Below are positions 23,937 through 32,501 of a stretch of 64,000 nt of DNA, one piece after another. Each line of letters begins with the position of its first letter. The first letter of the stretch is position 1. The position numbers and the translations under genes are program-made. The notes under the pieces were generated by a model. The model did no database searches. It was given only the letters and a program-made list of their open reading frames with translations, and was not told the DNA's origin. The stretch comes from Lachnospiraceae bacterium (GTDB taxonomy: Bacteria; Bacillota; Clostridia; Lachnospirales; Lachnospiraceae): contig JAAUZD010000047.1 of NCBI GenBank assembly GCA_014804785.1, forward strand, positions 1-64,000, written 5' to 3'.

Positions 23937-24854
23937 ATGATAATAAACAAACTTGATTCTATCGAATTTAGACTTAAAGAATTGCATGATTTTACTTGGT
24001 TAAAGAAATACGGCACGGCTTTTTGGTGTGTTGATCAAACGGGTTCGGGATGTATTTGTATTGGTATGGAGAATAAAGGCAAAAAATATTTCTGTAAGAT
24101 TGCAGGCGTAAATACGATTGAGGCAGAAGTATCACCAAAAGAATCTATTGAAATATTAAAAGAATCTGTTCACTTATATCATGATTTAAAACACCCGAAT
24201 TTAGTTAAGATTATTGAGGATTATAATTATAAGCAATTCTATGTTGTAGTTTTTGAGTGGACAGAGGGCGAGTGTTTATTTGACCATTGGAATTTTGAAA
24301 AATATCAGGAAAATCTCACTATAAAAAGTCCTAAAGAAAAATTCAGGCAATTATCTGTCAGCAAAAAGTTAAGTACGATAGATGTGCTATTTTCCTTTTT
24401 GCAAAATGTAAATAAAAAAGGATATGTTGCTGTTGACTTTTATGACGGAAGTATTATGTATGATTTTTTAACAGATAAAACCACTATTTGTGATATTGAT
24501 TTTTTCAAAAAAGCGCCTGTCATTAATAATAAAGGACCTGAATGGTTTGGAACAAAGCGTTTAAAAGCCCCTGAAGAATATATAAAAGGCAGTGCTATTG
24601 ACGAGCAAACAAATATTTTTACTCTTGGGGCATTGATTTTTGATTTTTTTGGCTATTTTTCTGATGAAGAAATCCGGCAAAGATATCAGAATAATCAATT
24701 TATCCCATGTTCATACTCTAATTGGGAATTAAATGAGGAAAGTTATCAAGTTGCAAGTAGGGCGGTTAGGCATAACAAAAATGAGCGATATATGACATTT
24801 TCTGAATTTTTTAGAGCGTGGAATGAAGCAAGCAGTTCTATGATTCCCAAGTAG
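23937..24854 (+). CDS. Protein kinase-like protein
   Basis: A 305-aa protein with an atypical eukaryotic-like kinase fold. KKYFCKIAG supplies the VAIK-type lysine, LKHPNLVKIIEDY and VVFEWTEGECLFDHW match the hinge region, AVDFYDGSIMYDF replaces the HRD catalytic loop (Asp kept), CDIDFF replaces DFG, and RLKAPEEY is the APE motif. The core acidic residues are present, so activity is plausible. ATG 23937 lies 5 nt after GGGAGG; the upstream in-frame TTG at 23925 is rejected. There is no signal peptide or C-terminal sensor. A hairpin (TGGAGGG…CCCTCCA, 23892-23919) lies in the leader. Substrates are unknown. Confidence 0.75.
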   Translation: MIINKLDSIEFRLKELHDFTWLKKYGTAFWCVDQTGSGCICIGMENKGKKYFCKIAGVNTIEAEVSPKESIEILKESVHLYHDLKHPNLVKIIEDYNYKQFYVVVFEWTEGECLFDHWNFEKYQENLTIKSPKEKFRQLSVSKKLSTIDVLFSFLQNVNKKGYVAVDFYDGSIMYDFLTDKTTICDIDFFKKAPVINNKGPEWFGTKRLKAPEEYIKGSAIDEQTNIFTLGALIFDFFGYFSDEEIRQRYQNNQFIPCSYSNWELNEESYQVASRAVRHNKNERYMTFSEFFRAWNEASSSMIPK

Positions 24855-24881
24855 AGTACAGACGGCGGGGGCGGACAGAAA

Positions 24882-25133
24882 CTAATAGGGATACCCCGAT
24901 GTAGCTCCTTCCGCGCGTATCGTTCCGCTTCCTGAGGTAGAGTATACCTGATATACTTCTTTAACAGTGCCATCAACCTGCTTTTCATAGTAGAAATTTC
25001 CGCCGACATAAATTCTTCCGTTGTATTCTCCGGCTATGCCGACAACTTCTCCGCATAATTCCTTGGTCGTGATCCAAATTGACATTCCATCCTCAGACGT
25101 CAGATATAATCTGCCGCCTGCTCCATGAATTTT
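24882..25133 (-). pseudogene. Beta-propeller-like C-terminal gene fragment
   Basis: The minus-strand frame reads GRLYLTSEDGMSIWITTKEL and GEYNGRIYVGGNFYYEK, repetitive beta-strand sequence ending YPY at 24882. It is in the same frame as the upstream LysM-protein gene but begins right after that gene's stop (25134-25136), without its own Shine-Dalgarno. It is probably the 3' end of a separate deleted gene, or a tail cut off by a nonsense mutation. The first ATG inside is 25085. Confidence 0.45.
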
Positions 25134-25829
25134 TTAACACCAACTGATTTCTCCTGTAGTAGAATCAATTGTAAAGCGGTAAAATTCCTGTTTTTTGCCT
25201 CTTTCATGGTTTTCTATTATCAACCAGCTTGTTCCATCATTTTCCGTCAGTAAATACCAGATATCCTCCGGCAGACCTCTCTCTATTTCGTAGCTGTAGA
25301 GGATATCCTCACTGTCTTTCTTTCTGTATTCTTCCTGTTCTTTCTCCGTCAGAATTCTTGGTGCTAACAACTCACTCAGCCATATTTCCACCTTGTCCTC
25401 TTTAAGTGCCTTTAGTGCTTCTGACTCTGCTTCTTTCGGATATTCTTCATATCGCTCCGGTGTTTCACTATAAAAGTGGACGTATCCATATTCGTCCCAA
25501 AGCCACATATAATTCGTTTCTTTTCTCTGTTCTGTCATAAACCTTTCATCCGGGTTCTTTGGAAATACGTAGCTTGGAATCTCTAGTTTCATTTCCGGAT
25601 AAATCAATGCCGGATTAAATATATAATGGTTGTTGCGATACAACCATTCCCATTCGGTGCCATCCCCGAATAGTTCTTCGCTGATTTTCCATAAATTATC
25701 TCCGGGCTGCACGACATAATAATATACTGTTTCCATTTTTTCATTTCCAGCCGCTACGCTGCCACTGTGCATGAAAATGATAAAGAATAGAACAATACCA
25801 ACAATCTGAATATGTTTAAAATGCTTCAT
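25134..25829 (-). CDS. Secreted LysM-domain protein
   Basis: A 231-aa exported protein. A signal peptide covers about 1-27 (IQIVGIVLFFIIFMHSGSVA), followed by a LysM-type peptidoglycan-binding module at 36-85: YYVVQPGDNLWKISEELFGD … LIYPEMKLEIP. The remainder is acidic and Tyr/Trp-rich with no recognised enzyme domain. GAGGT precedes the ATG. It probably sits in the cell wall. The fragment directly downstream is in the same frame. Confidence 0.8.
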   Translation of the reverse strand: MKHFKHIQIVGIVLFFIIFMHSGSVAAGNEKMETVYYYVVQPGDNLWKISEELFGDGTEWEWLYRNNHYIFNPALIYPEMKLEIPSYVFPKNPDERFMTEQRKETNYMWLWDEYGYVHFYSETPERYEEYPKEAESEALKALKEDKVEIWLSELLAPRILTEKEQEEYRKKDSEDILYSYEIERGLPEDIWYLLTENDGTSWLIIENHERGKKQEFYRFTIDSTTGEISWC

Positions 25830-26003
25830 TATTTGAATACCTCGCTTTCCCCAGTGAAATCATCTTATATCGGGGATTGCATAAAAGCAAGAAGTTTTAA
25901 TAGTAATGTGAAAGGAAGTATGATATGCTTAGAAAAATGACAATTTACTTTTCTACAAGCATCTTTTATTTTGAGACTTGTAGCGAAGCAGAAAGGTATG
26001 GTC

Positions 26004-26993
26004 ATGAAAATGAAAAGAATACTGACATTTCCCTTGGTTTTTATACTGATAGTTTCAATCAATCTTTCAGGCTGCTCAAATCAGACAAATGCAACCGACT
26101 ATTCCGATAATTCAAACTGGGTATATTTTGAAACGGATACAACAGACAAGAGTGCGGACGTCTTTTTTGTGTGTCCGACTGTATATTTTGGCTCAGATGA
26201 CTCATACAATATGGAACTTACAGATGAAGATACGAAAGCAAACTTCCTCGGTGCAACTAATATGGAAAAAGAAATCTATGACCGTGACAGCCGGTTCTTT
26301 GCACCGTATTACCGGCAGGTCGGATTGAATGTTTACTCAATGGAAATCTGTGACCGTGAGCAGTATCTTGAAATTGCATTTGATGATGTTAAGAATGCTT
26401 TTGAGTATTATTATGAAAACTGTAACGACGGCAGACCGATTGTTCTCGTAGGATTTTCGCAGGGAGCGGATATGTGTATCAGGCTTATGAAGGAGTGCTT
26501 TACGGATGAGAAAAGACAAAATCAGCTAATAGCCTGCTACGCAATCGGATGGAGTATTACCGAAGAAGAAACCCGGGAATATCCTCAGCTGAAATTTGCC
26601 GAAGGCGAAAGCGATACAGGAGTGATTATATCCTTCAACAGTGAGGCGGAAAACATTGACGATTCGCTTACCGTTCCGAAGGGAACAAAAACCCTCGCAA
26701 TCAATCCTCTTAACTGGAAGACAGACTCAACTATTGCAGACAAAAGTCTTAATCTCGGCGCCTGCTTTACCGATTATGATGGCAATATCACAAAAGAAAT
26801 CAACAATCTTACAGGTGCATACATTGATGATGTTCGAGGTACATTGAAGGTAACAGATGTAACGCCTGAGGAATACCCTGCCGGACTTGATATATTTGAG
26901 GATGGTATTTATCATCTGTATGACTACCAGTTCTTTTATCGCAATTTACAAAAAAACGTTCAGACACGAATTGCTGCCTATCAGTCAAATTAA
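26004..26993 (+). CDS. Lipoprotein, DUF3089-type alpha/beta hydrolase
   Basis: A 329-aa lipoprotein: signal peptide with lipobox LSGC (Cys near residue 22), then DVFFVCPTVYF at the start of the fold and the nucleophile elbow GFSQGAD, near residue 148, with the catalytic serine. FFAPYYRQVG is a hallmark of DUF3089 proteins. AAAGG sits 7 nt before ATG 26004. The family is predicted to be hydrolytic; its substrate is unknown. The start of the following HAD relic is 17 nt downstream, hinting at a former operon. Confidence 0.8.
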   Translation: MKMKRILTFPLVFILIVSINLSGCSNQTNATDYSDNSNWVYFETDTTDKSADVFFVCPTVYFGSDDSYNMELTDEDTKANFLGATNMEKEIYDRDSRFFAPYYRQVGLNVYSMEICDREQYLEIAFDDVKNAFEYYYENCNDGRPIVLVGFSQGADMCIRLMKECFTDEKRQNQLIACYAIGWSITEEETREYPQLKFAEGESDTGVIISFNSEAENIDDSLTVPKGTKTLAINPLNWKTDSTIADKSLNLGACFTDYDGNITKEINNLTGAYIDDVRGTLKVTDVTPEEYPAGLDIFEDGIYHLYDYQFFYRNLQKNVQTRIAAYQSN

Positions 26994-27010
26994 CTGATGG
27001 AGAATTTACC

Positions 27011-27387
27011 ATGGACAAGATTATTTTTTTAGACATAGACGGTGTACTTAACTCCAATTTCTGGAATGATGAGCATCAAAAGGAAATCAGCGACGGAACA
27101 TTGATTGATAAAGAGAAGATTAAGCTGTTGGCACAGTTAGTCAGCAGGACAAGTGCAAAAATAATTCTTCACTCGGGATGGCGTTTCTGGTTTGATGGTG
27201 AGGGAAAGCCGAAGAAATCTTATTATGGTTAGAATTACATCATAATGTAAGCGGATGGGTAGTTCTTGATGACTTGGCGTTACATAATGAATCTGTTGTC
27301 AAGCATCAAGTGAAGCCGGATCAGGCAACTGGATTGACTTCGGAGGATATTGCAGAAGCAGAAAAAATTTTAGGACAAGATGATTAA
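27011..27387 (+). pseudogene. HAD-domain protein (HAD_SAK type) with internal deletion
   Basis: The 5' part encodes KIIFLDIDGVLNSNFWNDEH and KIILHSGWRF, the HAD motif I (DxDG) and Swiss-army-knife type motif II, up to a stop at 27230-27232 (SYYG). The continuation, EILLWLELHHNVSGWVVLDD … VKHQVKPDQATGLT, is readable in another frame to 27387. The segment joining motif II to motif III is missing. An internal deletion with a frameshift therefore inactivates the gene. Confidence 0.75.
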
Positions 27388-27408
27388 ACGAGGGCGAGGA
27401 GATATCTA

Positions 27409-28104
27409 ATGAACAAAGAAACATATTGTTTGCTCGAAAATTGTATGCTCTGTTGTATGGAAGATTCAGCTCATGACAAAGAGCATATATATCGCGTGTT
27501 GTATAATGCATTAGAAATTGCAAAGACAGAAAATAATGTGAATTATGATGTTTTGATTGCAGCATGTTTATTACATGATATCGGGAGAAAAGAACAATTT
27601 GAAAACCCTGTCTTAGATCATGCAATTGTAGGAAGTGAAAAAGCGTATCAATTTCTTTTGGCGCATGGATTTGAAATGTCCTATGCAGAACAAGTAAAGC
27701 AATGTATTAAGACGCATAGATATAGAAAAAATAACCTGCCTCAAAGTATAGAAGCAAAAATTTTATTTGACGCAGATAAATTAGATGTAGCCGGAGCAAT
27801 AGGAATTGCAAGAACATTACTTTATAAAGGCAGTGTTTCTGAACCATTGTATTCTGTGATGCCAAATGGATCAGTTTCAACCGGAGAAAATGATATTATG
27901 CCATCGTTCTTCCAGGAATATAAGTATAAATTAGAAAATTTGTATTCAAATTTTTATACGGAAAAAGCAACGACAATTGCCAAAGAGAGACAACAGATTG
28001 CAATGGAATTTTATAACAGTCTGTATCAGGAGGTAAATTTATCGTATCAGAATGGAACAAACGAACTGAATAATTTATTGGAAAGTGAAGATGGATTAAA
28101 CTAA
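27409..28104 (+). CDS. HD-domain phosphohydrolase
   Basis: A 231-aa protein of the HD superfamily. The metal ligands are visible: DSAHDKEHIYRVL (first His), LIAACLLHDIGRK (HD), a later His in TH, and DADKLD (Asp) near 120. The layout matches YedJ-like HD hydrolases that act on nucleotides or phosphoesters. GAGGAG lies 8 nt before the ATG. The reaction is not defined. Confidence 0.88.
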   Translation: MNKETYCLLENCMLCCMEDSAHDKEHIYRVLYNALEIAKTENNVNYDVLIAACLLHDIGRKEQFENPVLDHAIVGSEKAYQFLLAHGFEMSYAEQVKQCIKTHRYRKNNLPQSIEAKILFDADKLDVAGAIGIARTLLYKGSVSEPLYSVMPNGSVSTGENDIMPSFFQEYKYKLENLYSNFYTEKATTIAKERQQIAMEFYNSLYQEVNLSYQNGTNELNNLLESEDGLN

Positions 28105-28415
28105 AGTGAACGATTGCTGTTCAAGTTCATTTGGGTAGAAGAATATTTTATGAATCGGAAGAGAAAATGCCGTTATAACAGCAGACAGCACAGCTGCTAA
28201 ATTTTTCCTCACAATATAAGGGAACTGTGCCAATTGATGCAATAGCCAATCCGGTAACTTCTGAAAAACCGATTACGCCCATCGGGTAGCTCTTTTGGAA
28301 ATCATCTATAAAATAATACATCTTTAAACTCGCCTTGCTGTGTATAAAACCCAAATTTATCGTACTATATCTATACAAAATGGGCATTATTCTGGAAAAA
28401 AGATAACGATTGGGA
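28105..28415. other. Gene-poor interval, no recognisable gene
   Basis: Open frames exist on the minus strand (for example 28148-28387, IDDFQKSYPMGVIGFSEV), but none has a ribosome binding site or a recognised domain. Hydrophobic stretches appear in more than one frame, as in a decayed membrane-protein gene. Nothing firm can be called. Confidence 0.35.
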
Positions 28416-28823
28416 TCATAAATCGCCGCTTATAAGATCTGCTATGGTGATATTAAAAAAATAGTCATGTACGATATCATCAAATTTTTTCCACATCGGT
28501 AACGTTTTACAGAAAGATTTTCTCGGACACGGTTCCGCCTCCGCATCCAGACATGCAACCGTTGCCAGAGTGCCTTCTGTTAGTTCCAGAATTTCTCCTA
28601 CGGTGTATTCTTCCGGCTTTCGCAATAGCCGGTATCCGCCGCCTTTTCCGCTGGTGCCTTTTACCAACTTGCCTTTTACAAGCATTTTCACGATTAACTC
28701 CAAGTATTTTTTTGAAATATCTTGTCTTGAAGCCGTTTCATCAAGCGGAACAGGCGTGTTGAAAGGCTGTTCTGCCAAATCTATCATAAAGCGGATAGCA
28801 TATCTTCCCTTTGTTGATATCAT
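28416..28823 (-). CDS. Rrf2-family transcriptional regulator
   Basis: A 135-aa Rrf2 protein. ISTKGRYAIRFMIDLA and DETASRQDISKKYLELIVKM form the winged helix, GTSGKGGGYRLLRKPEE is the signature wing, and three cysteines (ACLDAEAEPCPRKSFC) are placed as in Fe-S-binding members. ATG 28823 is chosen with AAGGAGG 9 nt upstream. It diverges from the metNIQ-type operon, across an inverted repeat. This points to a CymR- or IscR-like control of sulfur uptake. Confidence 0.92.
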   Translation of the reverse strand: MISTKGRYAIRFMIDLAEQPFNTPVPLDETASRQDISKKYLELIVKMLVKGKLVKGTSGKGGGYRLLRKPEEYTVGEILELTEGTLATVACLDAEAEPCPRKSFCKTLPMWKKFDDIVHDYFFNITIADLISGDL

Positions 28824-28891
28824 AACAGTATTCCTCCTTCTGTTCACTTATTTTAACGCAGAGTAATTGGATAATGCAAGAAAAAATACCT

Positions 28892-28929
28892 ATTTACCTA
28901 TTGACAAAGTAGGTAAATGGGTGTATGGT
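28892..28929 (+). promoter_or_regulatory. Promoter with overlapping Rrf2-type operator
   Basis: The perfect repeat ATTTACCTA (28892-28900)/TAGGTAAAT (28910-28918) flanks the -35 TTGACA (28901-28906). The -10 is TATGGT (28924-28929), 17 nt away. A dimer bound here would block RNA polymerase, so the divergent Rrf2 regulator probably represses the operon from this site. Confidence 0.8.
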
Positions 28930-28971
28930 ATGTTCATTGAATTTGAGCAATCCATTGAAGAAAGGAGAGGA

Positions 28972-29058
28972 ATGCTGTGTATAGGACAAGCGATTCTAAT
29001 ATTACTATCATGTGTTGTTGCTGGCGAATGTTGTTCTCCCGGCATATTTATATGGTAA
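28972..29058 (+). CDS. Cys-rich 28-aa leader peptide
   Basis: Behind a good Shine-Dalgarno (AAAGGAGAGGA) a 28-codon ORF reads MLCIGQAILILL, then SCVVAGECC and a short tail. It has four Cys codons, two adjacent, in 28. It lies in the 5' leader of a sulfur amino-acid transport operon and precedes a terminator at 29129-29157. Ribosome stalling at Cys codons when cysteine is scarce could change leader folding. An ordinary small membrane peptide is the alternative. Confidence 0.6.
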   Translation: MLCIGQAILILLSCVVAGECCSPGIFIW

Positions 29059-29128
29059 GGTGCATTCGTCTGCTTTGTGTTGCACCGAAGTGTGACATTT
29101 CAATGTGAAATGCTATATTGCCATTTAC

Positions 29129-29157
29129 CGGGAGCTTTTAAGGAATCCCGTTTTTTT
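29129..29157 (+). terminator. Leader terminator (candidate attenuator)
   Basis: CGGGA (29129-29133) and TCCCG (29146-29150) form a stem followed by T7 (29151-29157). It lies between the Cys-rich ORF and the ABC transporter ATPase gene, so transcription must read through it. A competing upstream stem is possible (GGTGC…GCACC near 29060-29090). Confidence 0.65.
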
Positions 29158-29221
29158 ATGCTCAAATTTAATAATCATAACGACTATAAATAGATCAGAT
29201 ATAGAAGACAGGCGGATGAAT

Positions 29222-30283
29222 ATGAGCACAGGAAACAATATATTTACACTGCGGAATGTTTCAAAAATATTTGGTAGCGATGACAGTGCGGTGAAAGCGG
29301 TAGATAATGTCAGTTTTGATATTCGCAGGGGAGAAATCTTCGGAATCATAGGCATGAGCGGCGCAGGAAAAAGTACTCTTGTAAGGACGCTTAACCGCTT
29401 GGAGGAAATTACAAACGGGACGGTTGATTTTGACGGCAGGAACCTGGGAAGTCTTTCTAAAAGAGAACTGAGAGAAGCCCGTCAGTCTATAGCCATGATT
29501 TTTCAAAGCTACAATCTGCTGATGCAGAAGACGGTGCTGGCAAATGTGATTATACCGATGCGGATTGCAAGAGTGCCGAGGCGGGAAAGGAAAGAACGGG
29601 CATTGGATATGCTGAGGATTGTTGGACTGGAAGACAAGGCAGAAGTTTATCCGTCACAGCTTTCCGGTGGGCAGCGGCAGAGAGTCGCTATTGCAAGGGC
29701 ACTTACCATGAACCCTGAAGTATTACTCTGTGACGAAGCAACCAGCGCGCTCGATCCCAAAATCACAGAAGAAATACTGAAGCTTTTGAAAGATATAAAT
29801 ACCAGTATGGGTCTGACCATAGTAATCATCACTCATGAAATGAAGGTAGTGGAAAAGATTTGTGACAGGGTAGCGATTGTGGATGATGGTCAGATTGTGG
29901 AATTGGGTGATGTGAAGGAAATATTCACAAAGCCGAAGACAAAGACGGCACGGCAACTAATTATGCCGGAGTCAGATAAAAACGAGCTGAATATGGATGA
30001 GTACAAAGGAAGGTGTGCAAGAGTTGTCTTTGACGGTACGGTTTCAAGAGAGCCGATTATCTGCAGCTTGACACAGGAAACAGGTCATAAGGTCAGCATA
30101 CTCAGCGCTAATACAAAGAGTGTCGGAGGAATAGGCTTTGGTCAGATGATTATCGAGCTTCCGGAGGATGACAGGGCATTTGCAGAAATTGTAACATTTC
30201 TGACGGATTCGGGTGTTACCGTTACAGAACTGGAAAAAGACAGACAGATGGATAGCCGGCTGCGTGATACATGGCATAGATAA
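29222..30283 (+). CDS. metN: Methionine-type ABC transporter ATP-binding protein
   Basis: A 353-aa ATPase of the MetN family. Walker A GMSGAGKSTL, Q-loop FQSYNLL, signature LSGGQRQRVAIARAL and Walker B LLCDEATSALD are present. The C-terminal 75 residues (RVVFDGTVSREPIICSL … MIIELPEDD) are the NIL domain that binds methionine and inhibits transport. ATG 29222, 6 nt after AGGCGG, is chosen. The operon continues with permease and binding protein. Substrate could be methionine, cystine or another sulfur compound. Confidence 0.92.
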   Translation: MSTGNNIFTLRNVSKIFGSDDSAVKAVDNVSFDIRRGEIFGIIGMSGAGKSTLVRTLNRLEEITNGTVDFDGRNLGSLSKRELREARQSIAMIFQSYNLLMQKTVLANVIIPMRIARVPRRERKERALDMLRIVGLEDKAEVYPSQLSGGQRQRVAIARALTMNPEVLLCDEATSALDPKITEEILKLLKDINTSMGLTIVIITHEMKVVEKICDRVAIVDDGQIVELGDVKEIFTKPKTKTARQLIMPESDKNELNMDEYKGRCARVVFDGTVSREPIICSLTQETGHKVSILSANTKSVGGIGFGQMIIELPEDDRAFAEIVTFLTDSGVTVTELEKDRQMDSRLRDTWHR

Positions 30284-30295
30284 GGAGGTACATAG

Positions 30296-30949
30296 ATGTC
30301 CAATATAATATGGTCAGAGATATGGCAGGGAACACTTGCTACACTTCAGATGACACTGATCTCAACGGTTCTCGCCTATGTAGTTGGTCTCCCGCTTGGA
30401 ATTCTTTTGGTGGTCACCGATAAAGGTCAGATTCTGGAGAACAAACCGGTAAATTTCATATTTGGCACGATTGTCAATATCCTGCGTTCCATACCGTTTC
30501 TGATTTTGCTCGTAGTGCTGATGCCGGTGACGCGATTCATTGTGGGCAGATCCATTGGAACGACAGCGACCATTGTTCCGCTAACGATTGGTACAATACC
30601 CATCATAGCGAGAATGGTCGAATCGTCCCTGAAAGAGGTTTCGGCAGGGATTATAGAAGCAGCTAAATCTATGGGTGCTTCGTCTTTCCAGATTATTCTC
30701 TGGTTTATGGTGCCGGAGGCAATACCTTCGCTTTTGCTGGGCGCAGCCATAAACCTTGCAACGATATTGGGATATTCGGCAATGGCGGGATGTATCGGCG
30801 GAGGCGGTCTGGGTGCCATCGCACTGAACTACGGATACTATAGATATCAGACTGATGTACTAATGATCACAGTGGTCATTCTGATCGTACTGATACAGGC
30901 ATTTCAGACATTGGGAACACGTTTGTCTCTTAAATCAAGACATTCTTAG
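30296..30949 (+). CDS. metI: Methionine-type ABC transporter permease
   Basis: A 217-aa inner-membrane permease with five or so hydrophobic segments. WQGTLATLQMTLISTVLAYV is the MetI N-terminus, and EAAKSMGASSFQIILWFMVP is the EAA loop contacting the ATPase. AAGGAGG lies 7 nt before the ATG, 12 nt after metN. It forms a MetN2I2-type transporter with the flanking genes. Confidence 0.93.
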   Translation: MSNIIWSEIWQGTLATLQMTLISTVLAYVVGLPLGILLVVTDKGQILENKPVNFIFGTIVNILRSIPFLILLVVLMPVTRFIVGRSIGTTATIVPLTIGTIPIIARMVESSLKEVSAGIIEAAKSMGASSFQIILWFMVPEAIPSLLLGAAINLATILGYSAMAGCIGGGGLGAIALNYGYYRYQTDVLMITVVILIVLIQAFQTLGTRLSLKSRHS

Positions 30950-31005
30950 TTAAGAAGATTACATAATAGAAACAGTAAAAATGCACATAGAAAAGGAGAA
31001 AAGCA

Positions 31006-31851
31006 ATGAAACTCAGAAAAAGGATTGTATTTGGACTTATAGCAACATTAGCGCTGGCTGCATTAGCAGGATGTGGAAAAGATTCATCTTCGGAAGACGC
31101 AGCAGGCGCTAAATCAGGAGAAACAGAAAAGATTACTGTGGGAGCTTCAATCACACCTCATTCAGAAATCCTTCAGCAGGCTAAACCGATTCTGGCGGAA
31201 GAGGGTATCGATCTTGAAATCGTACAGATAGAAGATGTAGTGACACCCAATACAGGTGTTGTGGAAGGAACGCTGGATGCGAACTTTTTCCAGCATCAGC
31301 CATATCTGGATGATTTTAATTCAGAAAATGGCACCGACATGGTCTCCATTGGTGCAGTACATTACGAACCCTTTGGCATTTATGCAGGAAGGACAACCAA
31401 TCTTGCAGATTTACCGGATGGCGCCCTGGTAGCAGTCCCGAATAATGTGACCAATGAAGCGAGAGCGCTCCTGCTTCTTCAGCAGGAAGGTATTATTACG
31501 CTTGATACAGATGCAGGGGTATTGGCTGGTGTAAACGATATTGTTGATAACCCCAAAAATATTCAATTCAGCGAAATCGATCCCTCACAGCTTGTAAGGG
31601 CGCTTCCTGATGTTGACGTTGCAGTTATCAATGGCAATTACGCACTTGAAGGAGGGCTCAGTATAACGGATGCACTGGCTATAGAATTGGCAGATGGTCT
31701 TGCCGCCCAGACATATAAAAACATTTTAGTGACAAAGCGTGAAAATGCAGAAAATCCAGCGCTCTTAAGGCTGGTTGAAGTGCTTCAGAGCGAAGAGATT
31801 CAGAACTACATTTCAGAAACATATAATGGTTCAGTCGTTCCCGTACAGTGA
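31006..31851 (+). CDS. metQ: MetQ/NlpA-family substrate-binding lipoprotein
   Basis: A 281-aa lipoprotein with signal peptide and lipobox LAGC (Cys about 23). The family motifs are ITVGASITPHSEIL, VTPNTGVVEGTLDANFFQHQ and VAVPNNVTNEARALLLLQQ. It captures methionine or a related sulfur amino acid at the cell surface for MetNI. AAAAGGAG precedes the ATG. It is the third gene of the operon. Confidence 0.93.
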   Translation: MKLRKRIVFGLIATLALAALAGCGKDSSSEDAAGAKSGETEKITVGASITPHSEILQQAKPILAEEGIDLEIVQIEDVVTPNTGVVEGTLDANFFQHQPYLDDFNSENGTDMVSIGAVHYEPFGIYAGRTTNLADLPDGALVAVPNNVTNEARALLLLQQEGIITLDTDAGVLAGVNDIVDNPKNIQFSEIDPSQLVRALPDVDVAVINGNYALEGGLSITDALAIELADGLAAQTYKNILVTKRENAENPALLRLVEVLQSEEIQNYISETYNGSVVPVQ

Positions 31852-31900
31852 CGGATTGAAATAGAGAAATATAAAAATAGATTAAAAAGGAGAAAAGAAA

Positions 31901-32455
31901 ATGGCAAGAGTAAAATTAACACCACCAGAGGAGTTGACAGGAAAGGAAAGAGAAGCATATGAAAAGTTGAATGCAGCTGGAAAGATTACAAATATGAAGC
32001 TTTTTATGTTGCAGGATTATGGCACCTTTGAAGCATTCATGGGCTGGTATCCTTCATGGGAAAGCCTTGTAAAGGCTGTGGGCATCAGAACAGCAACAAT
32101 CTATGCGCATGCGGTTTCAACGACAAACAGCTGCATGCTTTGCTCACTGTTCTTTATCAGCGATCTTAAGGAACTGGGACTGAATCCTGAGGATCTTGAG
32201 TTTGATGAAAAAGAAGAACTGCTGGTACAGCTTGGACAGCAGATTGTGAAGGATGCAACTTCTGTTTCGGATGAACTGATAGAGAATCTAAAAAAATTTT
32301 ATACGGATAAGGAAATTATTATTATTGTTGGCTTTGCTGCGCAGATGATGGCAACAAATAACTTTAACTCAGTGCTTCAGGTTGATGTAGATGAAAGACT
32401 TCTTCCATTAAAGGATTCTTTCAAGCCTGCAACATGGCGGGAGGCAATTAAGTAA
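31901..32455 (+). CDS. AhpD/carboxymuconolactone-decarboxylase-like protein
   Basis: A 184-aa helical protein with the redox motif TNSCMLCSLFF (CxxC), near residue 78-88, followed by an invariant-type segment, as in AhpD-like members of the CMD family. It reads in the same direction, 49 nt after metQ with AAAGGAG, so it is probably part of the operon. A peroxidase or disulfide role linked to sulfur metabolism is plausible but unproven. The His of the AhpD proton-relay is not obvious (CMLCSLFF lacks the usual H). Confidence 0.75.
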   Translation: MARVKLTPPEELTGKEREAYEKLNAAGKITNMKLFMLQDYGTFEAFMGWYPSWESLVKAVGIRTATIYAHAVSTTNSCMLCSLFFISDLKELGLNPEDLEFDEKEELLVQLGQQIVKDATSVSDELIENLKKFYTDKEIIIIVGFAAQMMATNNFNSVLQVDVDERLLPLKDSFKPATWREAIK

Positions 32456-32501
32456 ACGGCATAAAATGTAGCATAATCCAGAAGAGAAAGGAATAGCAGG
32501 T

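Noticed and set aside
28148-28387. A 79-codon minus-strand ORF after the HD-domain gene
   Set aside because: No ribosome binding site or recognisable domain; protein-like stretches occur in another frame too, so it is at most a relic.
28867-28971. An upstream 35-codon extension of the Cys-rich leader ORF
   Set aside because: It would start before the TTGACA/TATGGT promoter, so it cannot be on that transcript; ATG 28972 has a proper Shine-Dalgarno.
29105-29221. A longer MetN start at 29105
   Set aside because: That extension would cover the leader terminator and has no ribosome binding site. MetN-like sequence begins at 29222.
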